In this document: positions 55,057 through 64,000 of the stretch, one piece after another
Position numbering within the stretch: position 1 is the first letter of the stretch
Layout: every line of letters begins with the position of its first letter
Assembly (NCBI GenBank): GCA_973895155.1
Contig: OZ316891.1
Span: 27,528,001-27,592,000, forward strand
Direction: 5' to 3'
Source of the DNA: Marsupella aquatica
Taxonomy: Eukaryota; Marchantiophyta
DNA: 64,000 nt
Position numbers and translations under genes: made by a program
Notes under the pieces: model-generated
What the model was told of the DNA's origin: nothing
What the model saw: only the letters and a program-made list of their open reading frames with translations
Database searches by the model: none

Positions 55057-55851
55057 CTAAGTGTACCTCTGTGAGATTCTGGACCAACCCACCTTAGATT
55101 GCTTGTCGCTGAATTGCTGAAGAGCTTCCGGGGGATCATTTGACTGAGTGCGGAAGTGGGGACGGTGCCTCTGCTCCCCATCAGAGAGAGAGGTTTTGTT
55201 GGCCAAAAAGACTCGGGTCAGCTTCCGCAATGTAGACCCGGGAAGGCCTGCTGGATCTCTATTGGTAGAGAAGGAATTGCCCGAAGTGCTGGCCATTTCA
55301 ATAGTGGGGAACAGATGCTGTTGGCTGCTGGACCCCAAGATTGAAGTCCGAATTCCCACAGGTGGTCCCAAAACGAGCTCGGAATCAGGGAGATTTGTGG
55401 GGACCCACGCCGTCAAATCACTGGCTGTCGGTTGCCCTTGCCGACCTTTGTCTCCTCCTCCACCTCCGGACCACGAAAGGGTGCTGCAGACGCCCCACCA
55501 TCCCGAAATGGCCACCACGTTCTCCTCAAACCATCCTTTCTCCAGCCTTTCAATCAAAAACGAACCGGGATCAATTAGGCATGACGTCGTCTCCTTCACC
55601 ACTGAAGCAGTGAATGGAGAGACGGGAGGAGACACAACAAACAGCCGCTGTTGCTGCTTCCGCTGGTGTTCCACTGGAGCCGCCGCCGACGTGGAAGAAT
55701 CCTCTTGTCCCTCTCTACAAATTGGGGACTTGGGCGAGGCAGGGTTGTCGCTATTCTCTGCAGTCGATGGTGAAGCTGCTCTAAAAGGTTTGAGGAACGA
55801 GAAAACACAGGAGAAGGCCGATGACTTTACTGCCATGTCTTCCAATGTCAC
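55057..55851 (-). CDS. hypothetical Ser/Pro-rich protein (264 codons)
   Basis: This minus-strand frame starts at ATG 55851 (a second ATG follows five codons later). It predicts a Ser/Pro/Gly-rich protein with a compact central segment (FLIERLEKGWFEENVVAISGWWG) and a Gly run. The sequence just upstream on this strand is GA-rich, like many plant 5' leaders. I do not recognise a family. A plus-strand frame of equal length (55,148-55,945) overlaps it. I prefer the minus strand because the central segment looks like folded protein and the leader composition fits. A GT donor-like AGAGGTACAC near the 3' end may mean the true frame continues into another exon. Confidence 0.4.
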   Translation of the reverse strand: MTLEDMAVKSSAFSCVFSFLKPFRAASPSTAENSDNPASPKSPICREGQEDSSTSAAAPVEHQRKQQQRLFVVSPPVSPFTASVVKETTSCLIDPGSFLIERLEKGWFEENVVAISGWWGVCSTLSWSGGGGGDKGRQGQPTASDLTAWVPTNLPDSELVLGPPVGIRTSILGSSSQQHLFPTIEMASTSGNSFSTNRDPAGLPGSTLRKLTRVFLANKTSLSDGEQRHRPHFRTQSNDPPEALQQFSDKQSKVGWSRISQRYT

Positions 55852-56600
55852 TTCTTCTCCTTCTCTTCTTCTGACCTCTCTTCTCGGGCAGCTTGTTGGA
55901 TTCTTAGATCACAGATTCCAATCTTGGACATCCTGTTTCACTTAGAAGCCCTGATGGCTCTGAATTACCTTACGAGCTTTAGAGTCCCCTCCCAACACCC
56001 TCTTGCACCTCCTCTCTATTGTTTCCCACCACCGCCGTACCCACCCATCACTTCTCCTTCCCGCCTGCTGCTGCAACAGCTGCTCTTCTCCTCAATCCAC
56101 ATCCAGCACCACCTGCTGCTCTCTTCCTGATGATCTTCTTTGTTGCCTGCCTTCATTACCACCATCCTCATCGTCCTCCATCGCTTCTCTCGGCCCTTCC
56201 TCGTCCTCATCTCTCCTCCTGCCGCTCCTCCTCCTGCACGAATCCCTTCTTCCGCAGCATTGGCTCCTCTCTAGCTCTCTCGTGCAACTAATTTCTCGTC
56301 TCTCCCCTTCAAGCTCACTCACCCACCCATATACGAACAAGAATCCACATCCCACCTTTGACCTTTCCTTCTTTGGGGCTACAAACTTTCAAGCGGCTGC
56401 CAATTGCAACACCACTGCTCATGGGCGGGTCCAGATCCCCTTTCTCTGTTACTTCCATCCATTTCCATCCATCTCCGCCATAGCCTCCCCTCCCGTCCCC
56501 GTCACGTGTGCCCCCTTCTTTACCGTTGGCTTCTACTTTTACTTTACTGATAGAGTCGGGTTACAGTAGTGTATTGTAATGTAATGTCGGAGAGTATCGT
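55852..56600 (-). other. GA-rich (minus strand) leader-like region
   Basis: Strong pyrimidine bias on the plus strand and purine bias on the minus strand, consistent with a 5' leader or promoter-proximal DNA of the minus-strand gene at 55.1-55.9 kb. The Ser/Leu-rich plus-strand frame 56,003-56,569 is a bias artefact. Confidence 0.35.
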
Positions 56601-57782
56601 GGTCAGCCTGCTCCTAAACATTACCGTAGTGATATTTGAATCCGCTCAATAAATCATCTAAAAAATTGTCAAACAAATTGAACCTTTTAGTCCCTGCAAA
56701 GGTGCAAATACCTTGGAGAAAAAATTCAATACCTGTGTGTGCAGGAGGGCAATTTGGAGATGAGCTTGTATCATAAACTGGGAAGGCTTCTTTCCTTGAA
56801 CAAATCTCAGCACACTGCTCAGGCCTGCGATTGCGATGCATTTCATGACTTGCCTGATGCTCAAGAGGGGAGGTCTCAAAAAGTGAATCATTGCAGAATG
56901 GACCTGAATCACTACCGATTCTTTTACGGACGCCTCGTGCTCGACTTTTTCAGTTAGTGCCACCTCGTCCGTGAGTAGCAATGCAGAGCTGTGTGGGGCA
57001 TTCATCCTAGATCCTTGCTTGCATGCAGAGAGGTACAGATTGGACACGAGGAAAGCAATCTCTAGCAGCCAGACGCTGCACAGGCGCACTTTTCAATGGA
57101 AGGGGCGTGCACAAACGCATTGCGTCATGTAAAAAGACTTGCGAAGTACTTGAACTGAACATCTATCCGAAAGCAGCGAGTTCCACATCACTTTCTAGCG
57201 TGAGGTCACGAGTCCCTTCCAAAGTTTTGTTCGTTGGGTGGCTGATGGGACTCTTCGTGTTGTGGTGCAGCTCTGGCATCCGGGTACCCTCTGCTTACGG
57301 AATATCCTCAGAGCATAGCATCAGACTTCCACTATGGGGTGAACTTAATTAAGCTCAAGCCCATTCTGTGCCCTTCCCTCTGCATTTTCCAAGTGCCACA
57401 GTTCTCGAGATTGCAAAGCAGGACCCTGTTGAGAACATCGTTGCTCCCGCTCTTTGATCAGACTTTCTCCAATTCAGTCTAGTTTCCCGAACATCGTGCG
57501 AAGCACAGGGTTGAGGAGCCCGAATTGTTCAAGAAGCAGGAAAAATCATTTCCGTTTTGCCTCTTCCTAACAGGAACTGAATGTCCATAAATAAACCTGT
57601 CTCTGGACAAATTGAAAGAATCATACCAGTAGGAATGTCCATATGGGCGGTGGATATCATCCGTTCCTCTGACTTTTATGAATGTTCACTTTTTTTACTT
57701 TTTTACTTTCGGGTTCAGACAGACTAGTCAACAATGTGGACTGTGACCAAGCCTCTAGTACGAATGACATTCCATTATTCCA
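56601..57782. other. no certain gene
   Basis: A 143-codon minus-strand frame (56,658-57,089) begins with a hydrophobic stretch that could be a signal or membrane anchor. A 109-codon plus-strand frame overlaps it (57,023-57,352). Neither has recognisable content. Confidence 0.3.
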
Positions 57783-58075
57783 GGGAATAGTCTTGCTAAA
57801 TAGCCCACAAAGATGTGCAGCAGGCTCTTGGTGGAGTGGTAGCACAGTTGGGTGGGGAGGGGGAATAGTCTTGCTAAATAGCCCACAAAGATGTGTAGCA
57901 GGCTCTTGGTGGAGTGGTAGTACCACAGTTGGGTGGGGAGGGGGAATAGTCTTGCTAAATAGCCCACAAAGATGTGTAGCAGGCTCTTGGTGGAGTGGTA
58001 GTACCACAGTTGGGTGGGGTGGCACAGGTTGAGGGTTCAAATTTTGCGGGTAATCGCTGTCACCAACCCCACCCA
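57783..58075 (+). repeat. three-unit tandem repeat of a SINE-like head
   Basis: Units start at 57783, 57861 and 57942 (periods 78 and 81 bp). Each runs from GGGAATAGTCTTGCTAAATA through GGCTCTTGGTGGAGTGGTAG to a GGTGGGGAG end. Only the last continues into GAGGGTTCAAATTTTGCGGG (B-box-like GGTTCAAAT at 58,034). With TGGAGTGGTAG as A box about 30 bp earlier, this looks like a tRNA-derived SINE whose 5' part was duplicated twice. Confidence 0.6.
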
Positions 58076-59968
58076 AAAGTGGGGTTCAGACGCGCTTTTG
58101 TGACTCGTCAAAAAATGTTGATTTTTTAGTTTTTGTGGGCAGCGTAAAGGTGCGAGCGGGCAGTGGCCGTTACAAATGTCAATAATGACATTCCAGGGAG
58201 TAGTCTCGCTGAATAAACCCTTTGGGAGTGCATAACAACAGCAATCAATAATGTCATGCGTGAGTTACCAAGCGCACATTTTGTGGTACTACCGGTAGCA
58301 TGAATGCTGAGCTTTGCTCATAAATAAATGGTGACGGCGATGGTGCCCCAAGACTCAAAAGTAGATGGGGAGTGGTGCTGGTGCTTTGCTCATCAATTAG
58401 TTAGTGGACCCTTAGCTATATTGTTTAGGGTTTATGTGAGTAAAAACAATGTGTGTAAACTTAGTTTTATCTCAAGTTGTGAGAATACCACTTTCCCAGG
58501 ATCAGTTGAGAAGACTACTTTTCTCAACACGATCACTTTTGTTCAAGATGAAAGTCAACAACGGTGTTTGCATGCTCTGATGCACCGCAAACTCGTTCAT
58601 TTGTAGTTTGAATACAAAAGCCACATCGTATTCAAAGAAACTACATATAGTAACGCTTGGGACATATATTGACTCTTGGAAAATTCCTCTTGGTTCTAAA
58701 AATGAGACAAGCACCAGATAATTGTAGAAATTTTTGGCACATGGGTAAATTTCAAGGATTCCCTAACTCTATACTCCACTTCAAAAGTCACACCTTGGTG
58801 AGTTGAGAGATATACTTAATGGACCTCCAAAAGTAACTTTTTTACTTAACAGACCAAAAGATGTAGATTCTCTCCCAGTGGGCCTAAAGTTTCAGATTCA
58901 CTCTCAATAGATCTCAGGGCCCACTCCATACAACAATGTTCTTGTGAAATGCTTTACCACACAGTTCAGGTTCAGTGAGAATTCTTGCATATAGTAATGC
59001 CCCGGTAACAGAGAATTGTGGGACATAGTGCCCCCCAGAATGCCCTCAGGACACGACTTTAATGCACTTAACAGCCTGGCTTTTTGTTTTTACTTATTAG
59101 TGAAAGGAGGGGAAAAGTTTTATAATGACTCAGTCCAAATTTGATGCAAATCTGGACTGTGCATTCTTCTATGCAAAGCACCAAAAAATCAGAAAGAGAA
59201 AATCACAAAGGGTGTTAAGTTTATAGAATGGTATTTGAAAAGAGAAGGGTTGCGGGTATGAGAACCTAACAATCCTGAAACAGACAATCCTTGGAAAAGA
59301 GGTACATTGACTCTTTGTAAGAGATTCTATTTCTTTTACACTGAGGTTGAGACTGCCTTGTTGGTTGATGTGATCGGGAACCATCCTCCCTAAACAAACA
59401 TCACTTTCAAACTTTAAGGTTCAAACTTGCTTGGATGTATATATAACACACTGAAACAAAATGTGCCTAACTGGGTGACAGGATCCCAAAGGCAAGAGAC
59501 TCAATAAAGGGGAACAACCCCAATACCAACAAGCCAAAAACCCAAGTGCCCCCCCCTACAAGAGTTCCAACAGAAAAAGCCTATAAAACTCTGGGGTGAA
59601 TTACAGTTAGTTTTGCTCTCCTTGTATCCGTACTTTTTCTCAAAATTCATTAATTTTCCCTTTTTAATTTTATGCTCAATCTTGCTAGCTTTAATTTTCA
59701 AATGATGTGCACTGCAACACAGACTTTATTTTTCCAGGCACTTCAGACTAGTATGCAAATAAAACCCTCCTCCCATGTGCAAAGTTTTTGGGCTGTACTA
59801 CCATGAGTTTGCCCTGAAATATTCAGGGCAACATTTAGTATGTCCTAGACGGCAATTAGTCACTAAGTTTGCCAGTGTTTACAAAGTCATTTTTGTTGTT
59901 GAGAAACAAGAATGGATGTAACATAGTAAAATTCTCCTAACTAAGGCAATTTCAGAATTAGTAGAAAA
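58076..59968. other. no gene seen
   Basis: AT-rich DNA with scattered short frames of 60-90 codons, none recognisable. Confidence 0.45.
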
Positions 59969-60175
59969 AAATTGTTTTATGCTTAAGTGTACAAAGGTGA
60001 GGAGAACCTCTATTCAGGGAATTTTGCTATGTGTGGGGATATTCAAGTATCATTTTTCCAATCTTGGGTACTGTCAACTCCAATATTGGTTGGAGAAGTC
60101 CGAAGTAGTAGGAAAAGATTGTGTCACGCTTAAGTGCATGAGGGTGGAGGAGAACCTCTGTTCAGGGAATTTTGC
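59969..60175. repeat. about 65-bp direct repeat
   Basis: The stretch from AAATTGTTTTATGCTTAAG to CAGGGAATTTTGC (59,969-60,033) recurs diverged at 60,112-60,175. A further CTCTGTTCAGGGAA copy follows directly. Confidence 0.75.
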
Positions 60176-60615
60176 ACCTCTGTTCAGGGAACTTTGCTTT
60201 GGATTTGAGGTTTTGTGACTTGCTCTATCTCTTCTGGCTATTGGTAGAGTTCCTACTTTAGTGGCTCATTGATGTAAGTTTTAATTTGAAATACTTTGGG
60301 ATTTTCCTCTACTAAACTCCAGGTTTGCTGCGGTTGGGTTTGCCTTATGCTATGAAAGTGATTCACTTGAGTTAAATAAAGAATAAGTAAATAATTTAAG
60401 AATTGAATAAAATTATAAAATGACAAAATTGAATAGAAATAATCAACAAATAAATTGAATAAATGGAAACAATAAATAAACTGAATGAAATTGAACAATG
60501 AATAAATTGAATAGAAGTAATAAGAGTGTGATCAACAACATACGTACTTAGACCAAAAAATATTGTGAGTCTAATATCTATTCTAGAGTCTAATATTTAC
60601 AACACCCACATTGCT
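60176..60615. other. AT-rich low-complexity DNA
   Basis: Runs of AATAAATTGAATA-like words from 60,370 to 60,520. No gene. Confidence 0.6.
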
Positions 60616-61131
60616 TCAGTAATTTTTTGAGAGAGAATCTTTTATAGCCTGTTCTACCTCTACCCAATTTGCCTTCAGTTGGCATTTGCAAGGCCTAACA
60701 ATACAAGGTTCCAAAACTGATTGTTGAAAGCATATGCCAAAACAAGCTTCAAATATTGCACTATAATTTTTTGCTCCTGGAAGGAGCCTGCCATGTGTTG
60801 AACTATGACATCTTCCTTCATGACAATCCAATCATTACTCATTCCATGCACACATAGTCGACACAATCTCTACATGGTTCATCTCTTTTCTAAGGCTACG
60901 TCCACATGAACACTCAAGCTTTACTTCAAGAGTAGACGAACACACATGCTCTCCCTCTTCCTCAAGTTGCTCCGTTACAATGACCTTTGCAACGTTACAT
61001 TGCAAGACCGCCATAAACTTTGGTTCAATAGTCATGTACGCCTCACTGCAAATCTTGTTTTTTGATCTTAAGTTCTGGTATTCATACTCTATGTAGCTGA
61101 GGAGAGTCGGGTGAAGTGTTAAATAATCCAC
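60616..61131 (-). pseudogene. unrecognised decayed ORF
   Basis: Minus-strand frames 61131-60835, 60866-60675 and 60831-60616 overlap in different phases and together look like a protein of about 170 residues broken by frameshifts. The first part has a Glu-rich segment followed by LECSCGRSLRKEM. The last ends in a Lys/Asn-rich tail. I do not recognise the family. A chance set of frames is possible. Confidence 0.25.
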
Positions 61132-61887
61132 TCCTTTAATTTCATGAGCCTTAAATCAAACCTACTAGTGGGGTGTTTCCGGGGGTGTTTCAAAGTCTGC
61201 CATTAACAAGATAAGACCCTGCCAAAACTCAGTGTTACGGGAACTCCCGTAAAAGTTATGGGAGTCGATCTTCAGCTACTGTAAGGAAAGCCCGCGAACT
61301 CAACACTTAACCTGAAACTTTCTTGCAACTTTAGGCACAAATACAAAAATACAAATATCCAAGATTCCGGAACTCCGGAAAGCAGCAACTGAAGGCACAT
61401 GGGCTTTGCGCCTGACATGATGATGGCTGTCGCATTTGAGGTGGTGGCTGATCAAGAATGGAAGGAAAAAAGAACATTGCCTATGAAACAGGTGAGCCTA
61501 TAACTATTCTCTTATGGGGTGGGTCAATGCTACCTCCCCCCATTTTCAAAATTCTATAACTAGATCCTATAATTGGAGTCAATATGGGATATACCACAAA
61601 TAGATATACTTTCACTAATGGCACTTTCACTAATGACTCACTTTCACTAATGACCCAGATTTGAGACCTTCTAATGGAATCTAAGTCCTATCGACAAAGC
61701 AATATTCTGTACAGAGCCGTAATGATGGGCATTTCAACACCTGATGCCAATCCCAATAAATTCTTTGTCTTTGCTTTACAACCTGGCTAAATCCCAACTC
61801 TGCTGACGTGGATGCTGGTTTTCCTGCAAATATCGTAGAGTCATGACCATTTATGTTGTTGTCACTGAAGATTTCCGAAAATTATTT
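61132..61887. other. no gene seen
   Basis: Contains a short tandem of CTTTCACTAATG words (61,608-61,650) and otherwise no supportable structure. Confidence 0.45.
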
Positions 61888-62200
61888 ACGGACCCCAGTA
61901 GAGGTCCCTTCCAAAATTCCTGGCACCACAGCGTGCCACGTCAATAACAACCGCAACAAACGAGACTTGTCGGTTTTGTGAATTAAACTTATAGTTTTCA
62001 TTAGTGTTTGTGTCAATTTGGGTGTAAATTTTGGGATGTCGTGCCGTAAAAAGAAAAGTAAAAACATTGGAAATGCAACTTAGAGCAAGACGGTTAAAAC
62101 TGTCACTATGTAACTATTTTAGTTACATTTCCAATTTTAAACTAAAATTCAAAGATTTATAAAAAGTATTTTTCATATAATAAATAATGACTAATAACTA
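61888..62200. repeat. dispersed repeat, copy 2 (pair with 0.4 kb)
   Basis: TTTACGGACCCCAGTAGAGG and the following 70 bp match 398-470 closely, in the same orientation. The AT-rich tails have diverged. Confidence 0.6.
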
Positions 62201-64000
62201 ATTTGATAACTTCCTTGTTAAACCGCAACTCCCGGTATGTAAGAACCTCTCGTATTGTATGGCCATTAATGCTGGGAAGAGCACATAGAAACCCAGGATC
62301 GGGGAGGAGGAATGACTAGAATCTTGAAAGTTCATCGAATTTTATACCCAGTCGTAGATCTCATTGAGATCTTTCTTTTGCACCCTAGATCGCCTTCTAA
62401 CATGCATGAATAAGATTTCTAGAGGCATTACAAAATGGACGGCAAAGATCGTAAAATCAACAAAATCGACGGCTAGGAAGGCTTGGATTTGTTTAATTTT
62501 TCATTTGAAAAATATTAACCCATTTGCAAAACGGACAGAACCCATCCATAGATCTATTTGAGATGTTTCTTTTGAGCCATAGATTGGTCACTATGATGGA
62601 CGGACGAGATTCTCGAAGATAAGAAATGGAGACGGCTCAGATCGACTCTTCCCCCTGATTTTATTAGCCAAGGGGTCCACAAACTAATTCCTCTTTGAAG
62701 TATAAGATAGAGAAAGCATGCAAGCTACAGTAGCCAACAATCTCAGTTGACACTTCTCTACAACAAGGTATAGTGCATGGGATTCAAGTCACCCCGAATC
62801 TTTTGCCGCTACATCTATTGCTTCTTCGTCCATGACCTTGGAATTGTTACACCCGTGTTGGAACAGTGTGGGGAACAGTGCTTGCATGAGATGCGCGATG
62901 TTATTGAACTGTATGAAGAAGCTTCTGGGGCGTCCTTAAATCTAAAGAAAACATGAGTCATCCCAGTAGCTCCGAATTCAATCCCTGACTGGCTTTCCAA
63001 TAAAGGCTAGTTTTCAGGGATCAAATAAGCCTTGATTGGGAAATAAACACGTAATATGCAGGTTCAAATTGCAATAACTTATTAGGCCCGAAACCTTGAA
63101 ACTTCCTCAACAAGCTCTCATACACTGACAGTGACAGGTCTAGTGTCTCAGGAGCTATTGGAAATCACATTAGTCTGTCAAAGATAGCTTAATATACACC
63201 AAACATATCACAACATTCCTAAATTTAAGAGTCTGTTGTCCGGATTTACTAACGCGAAGAATGGTACCAGAGAGATGCACACGATTAGAGGCTTCCTTGA
63301 ATGCTAAGCAGTCAGAAGAAACGCCTTCATCTTCCACAAGTACGTCCAATGCCTTATGACTCTCACATTACGAAAGGAAATGAAGTGAAATTCAGTCATT
63401 TGCGTTGCGCCATCGCTGGTTGGCTCACAAGATTTTGATCCTGACCTGAATCTTCATGACCTTCAAGACTATGTAGATTTTGATCCTGAGAACTGACTGC
63501 ATTTCGATGATTGTTGAGATGACCAACTACCCTGCCAATCTAAGAATCTCGACTTCAATATACGGTCTTCATCTCCAAGCACAAAACGTACACATGGACC
63601 TACCAACCCTTGTCCCAAATTACACTTAAATAGAAGGAGTCTACGGAGACCACGGGTCAGTTGTGGTCCACCACGGTTTGAATTGTTAAATGTGTAGCTG
63701 TTTGCTTTCTATCCCAAATCGAGATTGACGGCCCAGAATATTCCACGTCAGTTGAGCTGCCCATCGCGAGCTTCAACAACCGCTCAATAACCCAAAAAGT
63801 TGAGTAGGGGATGATGACATTTGTATGATTCTCCGTACTGATTATTTAATTTTGGTACCGACAGCTCAGGATCGTAGGCGGTGCAATCGAGCTCCCGAAT
63901 AGCGTATTGGGCCGCTAAAAGCATGAGGCGATTAAAGCGCGCATATAATGATTTGAACTGAGCGTGGAGACTGGAGAGTGGTGAACCCAGCAGCTGCCAC
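62201..64000. other. no gene seen
   Basis: Includes two diverged copies of a GAGATCTTTCTTTTG-type segment (62,370 and 62,560). Short frames only. Any gene at the right edge would be incomplete. Confidence 0.4.

Noticed and set aside
55148-55945. 265-codon plus-strand frame overlapping the minus-strand hypothetical gene
   Set aside because: At most one strand is likely coding. The plus-strand product lacks folded-looking segments and its upstream region is not leader-like. The choice is tentative.
56003-56569. 188-codon Ser/Leu/Pro-rich plus-strand frame
   Set aside because: It is an extreme pyrimidine-bias artefact, better explained as a GA-rich leader on the other strand.

Overview
The window reads as nuclear DNA of a land plant, most likely a bryophyte. 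Three chalcone-synthase-type genes have the single phase-1 intron in the conserved Cys codon and look moss- or liverwort-like. Spacing between genes is wide and AT-rich, and the rest is a mosaic of decayed transposable elements. Moss versus liverwort cannot be settled from this sequence.

Layout. 0-6.2 kb holds dispersed repeats and four copies of a short inverted-repeat transposon family (8-bp target duplications). 6.5-8.2 kb (minus) holds a broken protein kinase-like gene. 10.1-12.9 kb, 25.7-29.2 kb and 33.8-36.5 kb are three copies of one duplication unit. Each carries a G-box/TATA promoter, a long leader with a 7-codon upstream ORF, and a 405-residue type III polyketide synthase. Copies B and C are almost identical; copy A differs at CoA-binding and active-site positions. 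A fourth CHS 3' end lies ruined at 36.7 kb.

16.7-23.6 kb is the most remarkable part. It is a relic retrotransposon encoding Gag (two zinc knuckles), an aspartic protease and a C5-cytosine DNA methyltransferase. It was interrupted by a 297-bp MITE (8-bp TSD) and a 3,060-bp element (5-bp TSD, TG...CA ends, coiled-coil ORF). Conceptual removal of either insertion restores the reading frame exactly. All six in-frame stops I assign to it are TAG. Its methyltransferase end is cut off against a minus-strand FCP1/NIF-type phosphatase fragment. No reverse transcriptase or integrase is present.

29.5-31.1 kb is a dead Ty1/copia polyprotein. 31.6-32.6, 41.8-42.9 and 46-46.9 kb carry non-LTR-like remnants. 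43.1-44.5 kb (minus) is an intact, intronless, probably secreted FAD amine-oxidase-type enzyme resembling fungal beta-cyclopiazonate dehydrogenase-like proteins, a candidate horizontal transfer. 55.1-55.9 kb holds one possible unrecognised minus-strand gene. The rest is repeats, SINE-like pieces and AT-rich DNA in which I see no gene.

The intact functional content I would trust is three polyketide synthase genes (flavonoid or related polyketide pathway) and one FAD oxidoreductase. All boundaries and homologies were read by eye without database searches.
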